Assembly (NCBI RefSeq): GCF_033807715.1
Contig: NC_084592.1
Location: 24,524,001 to 24,588,000, forward strand
Length of the DNA stretch: 64,000 bases
Reading direction: 5' to 3'
DNA from: Cololabis saira
Taxonomy: Eukaryota; Chordata; Actinopteri; Beloniformes; Belonidae
Shown here: positions 12,937 to 23,505 of the stretch, piece after piece
How positions within the stretch are numbered: position 1 is the stretch's first letter
How the letters are laid out: the number at the start of each line of letters is the position of its first letter
Program-made: the position numbers and the translations under genes
The notes under the pieces: model-generated
What the model was told of the DNA's origin: nothing
Database searches by the model: none
The model's input: only the letters and a program-made list of their open reading frames with translations

Positions 12937-15900
12937 AGGCATAAAAAAACTAAAATGTTCCAACCCCATTTGGCATAGTCCTAACTTAATTCACTCTCAG
13001 GCTAAATCTATCACTGACAGATGGATGTGGATACAAATAGATCAGCTTTATGAATACCAAACAGGGATCTAGGATAGAGGTGTAAAATAGAAACTACCTA
13101 ATCCTTAAGCCTCCCACTCTGAAAAAACAACAACAATGCACTCCATGAAGATGAACACTTGCCAAGGCAGACACCAGTTAGAAACCACCTCAGTCTTTGC
13201 TTGTGTTGCTTCAACATTTTATGGCTTCTGTTACATACCATCATGAATATTTGCCCTTTTTCAAACTTGCATTGATCAAACAGACCTTTGCATGTTGAGC
13301 AGATTGGAAAAGGGCAGGTGAATTTTTCCCGTGTCTTCAGATTTAGTTAGTATTCCTGCACTACGGTCTAGATTAACCTTATACACTTTCTGTACCATAA
13401 AAACAAATGTTTTCATGGTTTTTATAAATTGTACTGCTATGCAGTGGTTTCATTCAACCGAGGCCAATATTCAGGAATCACATACGGTACAAAGACTCAG
13501 ACTAAAACAGCATGACAACTCACTTTGAAGTGGTTTTCCTGTGAGCACAGAAACCAAAACATGAGCTAGAAAGCAGTCTGAGCGGAGTCATTACCACTTG
13601 AGCTGCGTGATCATCAAAATGTGTTTCTGTCAGTGATGAATTAAACACATTCAAATGTGTTAATTGAGGCCCTAGATCAGTATGCACAAAGGGATGCAGC
13701 ACTTCAGCAGACAATGGGACAAAGAATTAAACATCCCACATTTAAATAACTTCCTGGATCTTCGCCTAATACTCAATCGAATCAAGTTAACAGACAAACA
13801 AGTGCATAGGTTACCGGGACTTCAAGAAAAGCCCGGCTGCCGGAGATCAGTTTTGTCAGATACTGGAGCATGCTGACAAAGGAACCTATCACAGGGAATT
13901 TGACTAAAGTCCAGGTTAGCCTATAACGGGGAACTTAATTTTGGTTAAACAACCAGTTAATCCGAATGATATTGAATTTCCTCCATCACAGATCACTTCT
14001 CAAGTCCAGCACACTACACCAGGACTGTTGACGCCACACCATCCGAGTCCAGATGATCAAATTAAATTAAGGTTTGGTTATATTCCTAGTCTAGTCACAC
14101 CCTCAAAACGAGAGTACACTTTTGTTAAGTTCTTAATCAAGAAGAAGAAAGCAGCTCTCCTTTGACGACAACGATGGCACAACTGTAGTCTCTCATAAAA
14201 AGGGCTGTGATTAGACCCATGACAAGGAAAATCCAATTAATTTTGGAATATATGATCAATGGTAAGTCAAATGTTGGGTGCAACTTGTCAATGTGGCTGA
14301 AACACCCCAAGAAGACAGCTTGCCACTGTCACTTGTTAAGAGCACAGGGGCTGTTTTAAATTAGGGACAGCACTCATATGCATTGTAGTTTGTTTGAGAT
14401 TTTTTTTTATCTATTCATGTCGCCCATTTTTATTCATTTGTCCAGCATCAAGTGTGAAATATTTTTACCACTCTGCCATATTTCAGCTATTTCGCTAACT
14501 GTATCTGTGCATGGCATCGTACAAGCTCAGGTGGCTTTTACAGTTTTATTCCACATAAAAATGCCATACACATCATTTGATTCCAAACTGGAATTATTCC
14601 AAAATTCTCCAGCCTAATTTCCAACAGAAAGTTTCCAGAATTTCACAGGTAATTTCCTTCCACCTTGGCAACCCTGGTACCTCAGTCACTTGTCATTTCT
14701 ACCTTTTCCTGCAAGGCATTTTTGGCCAAGAACAGCCCACCAGACTGATGAAACGGTGCACATTTTTGGACAGTAACTAGGTTGGCCAGGCGGTATCCCA
14801 CGTCAACTCCAAGTCTCACCTGGCTTTTACTTGCAAGGTTGGAGTATTGTTGTTTGTTTTTCCTCCCTCACTATGCACATGCCTCATACAATACACAAAA
14901 TCCTCCCAGGTAACAAATATACAACATCTTTGCTGAACATAGTGATTTATACCTTCAGCATGTTTGCTTTGCCTTGATGAGGAAAATACTTGAATAAAAT
15001 ATGAATTAACAGCATCACAGTCGTCACAGTTATGTGAAAGAAAAAGGAAACATTGTGTCAGATCCCATGTGCAACTGCGTATACAAACACACACAACAAA
15101 AACTGCCCAACTGATAATCGGACAAGCAAAGCATTTAAACTGCTACAGCTTTAACCGTCCAATCCCATCATTCAAGTTAAGATTATTCTATTCTTTTTAT
15201 TGTTTCTTGTGGCATAATCTGCCTCTAAGAATTAAAAAAGAGGGTGAAAACAAAGTAATGATCAGTTTTGATAAACTAACTGGTTGAAGTAAAGATTTCT
15301 TGCATCGGAGGCTAAGAAAGTGCTGCAGGGGGAACGGTTGGCCTTGCTGCTGACTCAGCATGCCTGGTACCTCTTCCCTTTCCATGGCAACACATTCATC
15401 TTTATCTACAACCCTTAATACCTTATATAAAGTGCTCTGTTTCATCTGACTGACTTCTTCGGTTACCCTGCATGTGTGGTGGTATTGCACGAGTGTTTCA
15501 CTGAAAGATGAGCTGAAATCCTTTTGCAACACCCCCCCACGCTTTCTAAGCAAACCCATGTACATATGAATGCATGCAAAAAAACCACACACATCCACCT
15601 CACAGGGAGGAGATTATTCCACACTTTTATCATAAACGCTCGATCCCAAGGGTGCCTGGAGGAGACATGGACGAAGCGGCTGCAGGGGTTTACTGGATTG
15701 CAGGCAAAAGGGGGGGCGGGGCGCTTATAGGCATGCGTACACACTTGTGTGTGAGTATGTGTGGCAATAAAAGTTAAGTCCACAGTGGAGTGCTACTCCC
15801 ATGGGATCCTAAAACAAAGCACAATGACCACAAATCACACATTAGTGTTCATTGTTTATGTTTCATAGTGTGCAACTGTTTGAGCCCGACTGTTCAAACA

Positions 15901-16667
15901 GCTTCTTAAAATTCAAAATATTACAAGTGCTGAAATAATCAACTGTTGATTTTTGATATTACAGTTAATTGGACCACGAGGGGGTGTGTTTCTACCATCA
16001 ATTTAGAATAAAAAGTGTGTCTAAGAAATCAAAAGAAAAAAAAAAAAAAATTGCAACTCGACGAGGTAGTTCTACATTTCTATCACCCGGCAGAATTGTA
16101 TTCCCCCCCCTCCAACAGAAGAAAAAAAAAAGAAGAAAGATTCCAGTTGAAAGCAAAATGACAATGGACATTTTTGCTCAGCTCTGTATCACACTGTGGT
16201 GTCTCACTGCCACAATACAGTCACATTTTTAACACCCCACAGCCAGAAGACGATGCATTGGAAACACTGCACAGGAAGTAAATACGACTCCACTCTCCTT
16301 CCTCTGAAAGACCTCACACCACTGCAGCTTGGGATCTACAGGACTTGAGCAAAAGAGGAGACAACTGTAGGTCTCTTTTTCTCTCGCCAGCTTGGTTTAC
16401 TTTAAATATCCATAAACGTCATCTGTACCAGCTTGGTAGAGCCACCACAATGCACCTCAGCTTTTTCGTCCAGTTAAATGTATTCTTTTCTTTCTCTGTC
16501 AATGTTTTTTTCATATTGGACCCTTCAGTTTGATTGTGCTTATTAATTCCAATTGAATAAAAACAGTCCACTCAGCAATTACTGTTCTGATGAATATCCA
16601 ATATTAAGCCTATAAATTTGCAAGCAAGCATTGGCTCAAAACTTTCACTCTTGATAATCGGACTGAA
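12937..16667. other. SH3RF3 intron 1 block
   Basis: No exon recognised. Contains A-rich and C-rich homopolymer stretches around 16036-16135. The remaining open frames are short and carry no signature. Confidence 0.4.
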
Positions 16668-16692
16668 CTATCTATCTATCTATCTATCTATC
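16668..16692. repeat. (CTAT)n microsatellite
   Basis: About six CTAT units in tandem. Confidence 0.9.
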
Positions 16693-17504
16693 CCTTTAGT
16701 TATGCTACTGTAGGTCAAGACTTCTGAAGGACATCCCATGATGCCCTGGGCTTCTTGTTTCACTCTGTTCTCTTTAATCTTCATGTATGTACTTATTATT
16801 ATTGTTGCAATCTACATTGTTCTGCTTTAGTTCTCGTGGGCAGCTATCCCCTGACTAATCTCTTTGTGTTTGTTGGTGTCTTATTTCCCGGTCTTCCAGC
16901 TCTCCAACCGGGTGGGACAGATGGCTCAAAGTCTGGTTCTGCAGGAGGTCGTTTCCTGTTAACAGAGCCTTTTTACTCCCCACTGCTGCCGGGTACTTGC
17001 TGTAGATGAGACAGGATTTGATGCAATCTGTTGGACTCCTCAGCTGGATGTTTGGGGGTTGTTTTTCTCACATTTCTTTCTCAAATTAAGTGGCATCATA
17101 TGGGTTTCCCATTTGGACTCAGCCAAACTCTGTCCGATCTCTGTAAGGAGAACTTCTGCATCTAGTAAGCTGCACGCACCTTTTAGTAGCTTTCTTATAT
17201 AAAAAGGCGTGACAGCACCTGTGTCCAACTGGACTGTCAGCAGTCTGGCCAGCACTTATCCAGCTATACCTTCCAATGTGATTTTGTGCTTGTGTTGTTC
17301 TCTCAGATTTGGATAAAAGCGTCTGAAATGACAGTAGTAGTAGTAGTAGCCTGGATGAACTGAACCCAATTAAATACGAATGAACTGAATGGATATATAG
17401 TTTGACAGAATTGGACTGTATGCAATTTCATTTGGAGATCACTGAACTTGTTTTGCTGGGAATTTGGAGCTATACTAAAGCTTGGCAATGCAGAAAACGG
17501 AACA
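16693..17504. other. SH3RF3 intron 1 block upstream of an L2 3' end
   Basis: No coding exon seen. A short GTA trinucleotide run lies at 17333-17349. Part of this stretch may be degraded LINE sequence belonging to the L2 tail that follows. Confidence 0.3.
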
Positions 17505-17850
17505 TTTAGGAATGTGTTTACTTGCCTGGCTTTTATGTAGCATCAAATTTTATAGTTTTATTCTGTTTAACATATTTTAGAGGCATTTGTTTTATTTATC
17601 TATTTCTTGTATTTTTATTATTATTATTATTATATTTTATTGTTGTGGACTGATTGTTTAGCCTTAATTCTTGAACTTTTATCATTATTTCATTTTAATT
17701 AACTCTATTGTATGTCAGTGTGCACTGGTCTCCCAGTTTTTATATTTATTATGCTTATTTTTCCAATCAAAAATGTTAAGCACTTTGCATTTCATGTACC
17801 TGGATAAAAGGTGCTATACAAATAAAATTTGATTGATTGATTTTCTACAA
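17505..17850 (+). mobile_element. L2-clade LINE 3' end (left member of an inverted pair)
   Basis: It ends with GTGCTATACAAATAAAATTT followed by TGATTGATTGATT, the usual tail of fish L2-type non-LTR elements. The reverse complement of 20534-20900 matches it along about 330 bp, including the TTTCATGTACCTGGATAAAA/GTACATGAAA segment and the GGCTTTTATGTAGCATCA segment. Confidence 0.75.
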
Positions 17851-18209
17851 AATCCCTGGCTGCTACTATTCCGAGGGGCAGCCGAGCACAGGGATCCCAT
17901 TCACTGCAAAAACTCAAAATCTTAACAAGAATATTTGTCTTATTTCTAGTTAAAATGTCTCATTTTAGTAAAAAAAAAAAAAAAATTCTCATTACACTTA
18001 AAACAAGACTCATCACTGGAAAAAAACAACAATTTTCACCTGTTTCAAGTAGATTTTCACTTGAAATAAGTAGAAAAATCTGCCAGTGGAACAATATTTT
18101 TTTTCTTGTAATGAGAAGATAAATCTTCTCTGGCAAATTTTTCTACTTATTTTAAGAGAAAAATTTACTTGAAACAGGTGAAAATTGTCAAATAAGTTAT
18201 TTTTCTGGT

Positions 18210-18728
18210 AATGACTCTCGTTTTCTCTTCACTGGCTTCCTGTTAAACAAAGAGTAGATTTTAAAGTACTTCTTATTGTCTTTAAATCTATGAACAGCTT
18301 AGCTCTCTCCTACATGGTTGCATGCTCACTGAATACATACCGGACAGATCCCTTAGATCATCAAATAAGAGTCTTCTCATCATACCTAGAATCAACACTA
18401 GATCTGCTCATGGAGCTTTCAGTCACTACACTCTCTGGAATTGCTTGCTACAGGAACTAAGGTCTGCTCCAACAGCCCTCTTTCAAAAGCAGACTAGAAA
18501 CCTACCTTTTTGCACAGGCGTTTGAGTAAACTCTATGGCTGGCTGGGTGATCACACTTTTGTTAATATGGAATTATGGTCGTTATTGTTGTTTTTCCTCT
18601 TGTCATACTTTTGGTCCGTTTCTGTTATTGTAAACTTGTAATTTTGTTTGTTTGTTTATGTATTTGAGCACATTGATTAGGCTACTCATCATGTGACATG
18701 TGCTTTATAAGTACTTTTGCCTTGCAAG
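18210..18728 (+). mobile_element. L2-clade LINE fragment (reverse-transcriptase ORF C-terminus plus 3' UTR)
   Basis: Translation gives SLHWLPVKQRVDFKVLLIVF, then after a frameshift RSLRSSNKSLLIIPR and a LWN...ELRSAPTALF stretch. This is the order seen at the C-terminus of fish L2/Rex1-like LINE polyproteins. The fragment ends in a TTGCCTTGCAAGGC tail. It is a frameshifted, 5'-truncated, dead copy. Confidence 0.8.
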
Positions 18729-18854
18729 GCAAACAGACCACAGACTATGAGCTGAGGAATATTACAATTTTTGAGTGCATTTCCCACAGATTATGAGTTG
18801 AAAATTTTAAGTTGTGGAAACTTAAAACATTTAAAAATAACTTAAATATTTTGG

Positions 18855-19275
18855 TGTAATCAGTTACAGGTCTTTTGGATCTGGTTTGTTGTGGTTCCCA
18901 AGAACCAGAACCAAGCAAGGTGAGGCAGCGTTCAGTTATTCTGCTCCTCACCGGTGGAACAAACTTCCTGTAGACCTGAGGTCTGCTCCAACTGTCAGCT
19001 CCTTTAAATCAGGCCTAAAAACATTACTGTTTACTCAAGCGTACCCCTAAATTAAACTTACCTGCTGTATTCTACTGCCCTTATTTTTAACAGCTTGTGC
19101 TTTTTATTATTTTACTTCTTTTCTTATCATCTTATTCAATCATATTTGTTATTTACTGTCTAATTATGTCGAATTATTTACTGTCTAATTATGTCTTGCC
19201 GCTTTTAATGTCAATGTCACTTTGAATTACCTTGTGTTGAATTGTGCTATATAAATAAATTTGCCTTGCCTTACA
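18855..19275 (+). mobile_element. Second L2-clade LINE 3' end
   Basis: A frame running FSYSAPHRWNKLPVDLRSAP and then SFKSGLKTLLF is the L2 ORF2 C-terminus. It is followed by a 3' UTR ending TGTGCTATATAAATAAATTT and a TTGCCTTGCC-type simple tail. A stray TTGCCTTGCCTTG run lies just beyond at 19310-19327. Confidence 0.8.
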
Positions 19276-19470
19276 CAAAAAATTCTGTGAACTTATTCGG
19301 GTTAACAGTGTGCCTTGCCTTGCCTTGTTTTAAGTGTAATGAGATTTTTTGACTAAAAATGAGACATTTTAACTAGAAATAAGACAACTATTCCTAGTAA
19401 GATTTTGAGTTTGTGCAGTGTTAAGTTATTAAACTCTCGGGGGTGTGAGTAGATACAGTAATGAACGCAC

Positions 19471-19836
19471 CTTGACGGGGGAGCTCCTGTTCACGGGCAG
19501 CTCCCGCACCGCGGTGCCCGGCGGGGAGGCGCACATCCCGGCCATCCCGGAGCCCTGCAGCGGGGGCTGCCGGCCCCCTCCTCCCCCCCGCTGGGGCCGC
19601 TGCCTGATGCCGTCCAGCAGGCGCACCAGCAGGATGTTGGCCGGCAGCTCGTCCACCCCGCAGTCCACCAGGACGCGGCACTCCGGGCAGCGCAGCTCGC
19701 TGCGGGAGCTGACGATGTTCTCCAGGCAGCGGCGGCAGAAGGTGTGCTGGCACGGCAGCACCCGGGCCGTGGTGTCCAGCCGCTCCAGGCACACCGAGCA
19801 CTCCAGCAGGTCCAGCAGCGACGAGGACTCGTCCAT
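19471..19836 (-). CDS. sh3rf3: SH3RF3-type E3 ubiquitin ligase, coding exon 1 (RING finger), partial gene
   Basis: The exon reads on the minus strand from ATG at 19836 to a donor CAAG|GTGCGT at 19471/19470, giving 122 codons that end in phase 0. Residues 13-53 form a C3HC4 RING finger: C13, C16, C29, H31, C34, C37, C50, C53. The [20 protein letters not shown] block follows, then a Gly/Pro/Arg-rich linker. This arrangement is the N-terminus of the POSH family. Details such as [12 protein letters not shown] and the [12 protein letters not shown] block fit SH3RF3 better than SH3RF1. In the family the RING recruits E2 enzymes, and four SH3 domains encoded by later exons scaffold Rac/JNK signalling. 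The ATG at 19836 was chosen for its strong context (G at -3, G at +4) and for MDESS, the usual family start. The frame stays open upstream to ATGs at 19860 and 19983, so a longer N-terminus is possible. The SH3 exons would lie left of the window. The exon is very GC-rich. Confidence 0.9.
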
Positions 19837-20265
19837 GTCTGCGGCGGAGAGGGCGAGCATCTGGACTGGGACTTGAGTTTCCCCCTTTCCTCCCGTACCG
19901 TGCTGGAAATCACCACCCGGGGACCCGAGACATTGCGGGAGGCGACCCGGCGCCACGACGGTGTCCCCACCGCAACCTCTCACCCTCTTTCCCCCTCTCT
20001 CTTCCTCTCTCTCCGTCCGTGTTTGTTTCTGCTCGTCGCCTGTCCTCCTCCACCAGCGTCTCCAGCAGCTGTGCGGATTCAGAAAAGCTGTGCGAGGTCA
20101 CGCTCTCCTCCTCATCCTCATCATCATCCTCATTGTGTTTTCACCAAGCAGAAACAACCGGAGAGAGAAAAAGCCCCCTGAAAGCGGCGTATGTCCACAT
20201 CCACGGCTGCTCGGTAATTAACACCCAGCAGTTTCCCTCCTCCTCCTCGCACCTGCACGATAAAG
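19837..20265 (-). promoter_or_regulatory. sh3rf3: SH3RF3 5' leader and proximal promoter region
   Basis: This is the GC- and CpG-rich continuation upstream of the SH3RF3 start codon. The first part (to about 19983) is open in frame with the RING exon and includes two further ATGs. Beyond that come pyrimidine/purine-rich stretches (TCTC-type runs at 19987-20020 and a TCC/TCA-rich run at 20103-20135, plus strand). I see no TATA box I would defend. The start site is not determined here. The region ends where a pair of palindromic MITEs begins, which limits how much native upstream DNA is left intact. Confidence 0.5.
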
Positions 20266-20269
20266 CCTG

Positions 20270-20390
20270 AATTATGGTTCCGCGTTAAATCAACGCAAAG
20301 CCTACGCCGTATGGTTACGGCGTAGCCTACGCCGTAGGGTTAGTAAGTAAGTAAGTAAGTCTGCGTTGGTGTAACGCGGAACCATAAATT
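20270..20390. mobile_element. Palindromic MITE, copy 1
   Basis: The ends are AATTATGGTTCCGCGTTA and TAACGCGGAACCATAAATT, terminal inverted repeats of about 25 bp. The core is built from repeated CCTACGCCGTA / TACGGCGTAG half-sites and a (GTAA)n run at 20343-20360. No coding capacity. It lies just upstream of the SH3RF3 leader. Confidence 0.8.
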
Positions 20391-20396
20391 AACCTG

Positions 20397-20493
20397 AATT
20401 ATGGTTTTGCGTTAAATCGACGCAAAGCCTACGCCGTAGGGTACGGCGTAGTGTGCGCGTCGCCGTGCGTTGGTGTAACGCGGGACCATAAAT
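20397..20493. mobile_element. Palindromic MITE, copy 2
   Basis: Same family as the preceding copy and separated from it by six bases (AACCTG). It begins AATTATGGTTTTGCGTTA and ends TAACGCGGGACCATAAA, with the CCTACGCCGTAGGGTACGG core. The two lie head-to-tail. Confidence 0.8.
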
Positions 20494-20533
20494 CACCTTC
20501 ACTGGCGACGATGTCAAGCCACTCCTGTCATCA

Positions 20534-20900
20534 TCAATCAATCAATCAAATTTTATTTATATAGCACCTTTCATCCAGGTACATGAAATACAAGGTGCTT
20601 TGACATTTTGGTTGAAAAATAAGCATAATAAACAAATAAATAAAAACTGGGAGACCAATGCACCCTGACATACAATATAGAATATATAAAATTTATAAAA
20701 AGATAAAAGTTCAAGGATTAAGGCTAAAAAATAATCAGTCCACAAAAAAAAAATAAAAAAAACATTATAAGAGATAGATAAATAAATAAAACAGATACCT
20801 TTAAAAAATGTTAAACAGAATAAAACTATAAAAATGTGATGCTACATAAAAGCCAGACCAAAGACATGAGTTTTTAGTCTACGTTTAAAAATGTCCACAT
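20534..20900 (-). mobile_element. L2-clade LINE 3' end (right member of the inverted pair)
   Basis: On the minus strand it reads the end of an L2 ORF (VDIFKRRLKTHVFGLAFM followed by a stop), a short 3' UTR, and a TGATTGATTGATTGA tail. It is the inverted counterpart of 17505-17850. Homology with L2 may continue towards 20960. Confidence 0.8.
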
Positions 20901-20960
20901 TTCCAGCTCCTCTCATGTCACCTGCTCCACCGTGTCGACCTCAAGCAAAAACGCGTTACA

Positions 20961-22025
20961 GCAGCTGGACGCTACATCTTCATCAATCATAATATTCAGA
21001 CCTGTTCAGGAGACAAAAGTTAATTCAGGTCGAGTTTTTTTTTTCCAATTTTAGACAGTTTTTATTAAATAAAACCAATGTACGCATATGATAATTATTA
21101 TTTTTAAAAACGTGACGACAACAATTAGTATGTTTTCTCGGATGCGTGACAGGAACAGCAATTCTTTTGATTACTAACCAGTCGGCTGTCGGCTTTGCGA
21201 AAAAGTGGTTGGTGGCGACACCTTGTGGTCACTTTTTTTATTTATTTAAATTTGTTTTAAACTGACATTTCTGAGCCCGTGGTAGTTCTGTGCAGACACA
21301 GTATATCATGTCTTATGGATTCCCAGACATGACATCTCATGTAATAGCAGTTCTACATTTTCAAAATTAAGTGAAAACTATCTCCTGGGATTATAGCCTA
21401 CAGGGCATCGTGCATTTACGATAGCCTTTGTCTTCAGAAAATAAGAGGTGATCTAAATGTAAAACCATCAGAAAAGTCATTCTCAGTTGGAGGCGATCGC
21501 CGTTCACTGATCTATAACTCATCTTAGGGGAGCTACAACTGACTTTGGCTCCAATTTACAAGGCAGTAGGTCTAAAATATTGAGACTGCAGACAAGATGA
21601 TCACTTTTTTCTTATAATTACTCAAAAACAGCACCATTTTAATTTGACTCACTGGTGAATCAACAATATTGATACTGGTAGCTATATCTAACGAAGAATA
21701 CGTACACTTACCAATGTATTATATAATTAGATAAATAAATAAATGAAAAATTTTTATGTAGGTGGGCAATACTAGCTCTTCTACGATTGGTAGTACATTT
21801 GTAGGTGGAATTAAAGTAAACATTTTTAATCAATGGGATGCCAAACAGGCCTAATTTCATGCAATGAACAAGGACCAATAAATGTCTGAGCTTTACAACA
21901 CATTTCTGCAAATCTATCATCACATCCAATGAGATTTTTTAGTGTTGTTCAGCTGAAATTGGTTATAAAACTCTCTGTAAATGGTTTTGGTGCCTCAACT
22001 GCACTGTCAGACAGACTGTCTTTTT
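20961..22025. other. Intergenic block
   Basis: AT-rich DNA between SH3RF3 and EDAR. The phrase GGTGGCGACACCTTGTGG at about 21211-21228 resembles a motif found in dispersed fish repeats. Otherwise nothing is recognised. Confidence 0.35.
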
Positions 22026-22029
22026 TATC

Positions 22030-22285
22030 TTTGGTCTGGAGCAGATGGCCTCCATTTCTTCCAAAAGCAGATCTGAAATACTAACTCTTTTGACCGCAGT
22101 GCAGTTCCCATTCTGCAATAGTCCTTCCCAGATGCCTCTGATGGGTCCAGAGATGGCACAACAAAGATTCTACTTGATATTTGTGAGTATAACTCCATAT
22201 TGCAGTGTTTAACAAATGCAAAAACTGATGTATATTAACAAGTGAAGCAAAAATGACTGGACTGATCAACATATACTGAAGACCT
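22030..22285. repeat. Unclassified dispersed repeat, copy A
   Basis: It shares long stretches with 27874-28015 in the same orientation: TCTTTGGTCTGGAGCAGATG, then AGCAGATCTGAAATACTAA, and later GATGTATATTAAC(A/G)AGTGAA. Copy A has about 85 bp in the middle that copy B lacks. The family is not recognised. Confidence 0.6.
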
Positions 22286-23383
22286 CTGGTGCTTTTACAT
22301 GATACTGAATCGTGTTACTCAATTTCTAAGCGTGTCACACTACTTTGTCTGATTTGTTTAATTTGATTCATCTACTTTTGTCAGTCTTATAGCCATCTGT
22401 TAACATTTTAGTATCCAAAAGTATGACAACTAATGAAAAGGGCAACACTATTTTCACCACAATGTAATCAGTGTCTGTATCTGCATGGTCCTGGTCTGTG
22501 TTTTGACCTGGAGTCTATATGAGAACAGGACTGGAGGCACTTTACCCCCAGGATAAATCACTAGTCCGTCTTTGTAATGGACTAGTGTTCTGTTTCATTT
22601 GATTTACATTTTTACCCCCTAAACAGTTAATTACACACAATATACTATAGCTTTATCCATGACTGTCTGCCCGGACTGTCAAGCCCACCCCAGACAGGTT
22701 CTTATTTTTAATTTACAAGATCCAGCCATTTAAAAAAAGAGGGGGGCCCAACCACCAATAGTTGACATCTTCATCTGACACTGTACCAGCACCTTTGGCT
22801 GTGAACAAAGAGGCAGCACCTCCTTCACCCCCCGTATCCTCTGCTACGGGGTGGAGGATGGGTGGCGTTCGGCCTGGACTAATGTTAACGAAGCTGCCGG
22901 CTGACAGCAGCGCCGTAGCATCGATAACATTAGCTGATCTGCTGGTTGTTAGGAAATATTTGGATGAATAGCTTGCTTCATCCCATCACGAATTATAAAG
23001 GCAAATAATTTAAAGGAAACTAACAAAATTATTGGTAGGCAATATTTCTGTTCCCAGGCATGACTCTGCCTGTGATTGGCTCATCAGTGTTTATGCCTAA
23101 ACCTAACCAATCTAATCAATAAAGGCAAGGGTACCAACAGAAAATTATAGGCAGCTTCGGGTGGCTCATGCCCTCACTCCCCCGCGAAAGAAAAGTGGGC
23201 AGTTCGGTTTGCAAGCACCACTGAATAATATGTATCAGAGGGGATTTAGAAGGGGGTGTATACGATGCTGACTGAAAAATAAGTATACCTTCAAACACCC
23301 TGCACTACACTACTGCAAACAACCATGTACACATCCACACGCACGTACACAGACCTAAGGCATATAGAATCACAAATTACCGT

Positions 23384-23505
23384 AATGGCAGTGGTGTGGC
23401 GGATAACACTGTAACCTCATAGAAATATATGTATCAGGTTAAATGATGAGTCTTAACTGCCTGTAGGTGTGACTATAATGGTTTGTTTGGTGATTCAGTC
23501 CCTGG
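23384..23505 (+). repeat. Degenerate copy of the SINE-like repeat of 1608-1912
   Basis: The order of motifs (GCAGTGGTGTGGCGGATAAC, then ACTGCCTGTAGGTGTGACT, then GGTTTGTTTGG) follows the copy at 1608-1912, with many substitutions and a gap. Confidence 0.45.

Larger units (their letters stand above)
17902..19420. mobile_element. Inverted-repeat DNA element with CACTG ends, interrupted by LINE fragments
   Basis: The left end CACTGCAAAAACTCAAAATC is mirrored by the right end, which reads CACTGCACAAACTCAAAATC on the minus strand. Similarity continues for roughly 90 bp on each side (TTATTTCTAGTTAAAATG in both). Between the arms lie internal palindromic stretches (18020-18200) and two L2 LINE fragments that appear to have inserted into the element. 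The CACTG termini suggest a CACTA/EnSpm relative, but I found no matching 3-bp target duplication, so the superfamily is left open. The right end stops 50 bp inside the intron from the SH3RF3 exon 1 donor. Confidence 0.7.

Noticed and set aside
19445..19876. Plus-strand and alternative minus-strand open frames across the GC-rich RING exon
   Set aside because: Shadows of the SH3RF3 exon. High GC removes stop codons in every frame, and only one frame shows the RING cysteines.
22762..22971. Plus-strand open frame with a Pro/Ser-rich start and a TLADLLVVRKYL tail
   Set aside because: No recognised family, no splice context, intergenic. Could be a transposon scrap.
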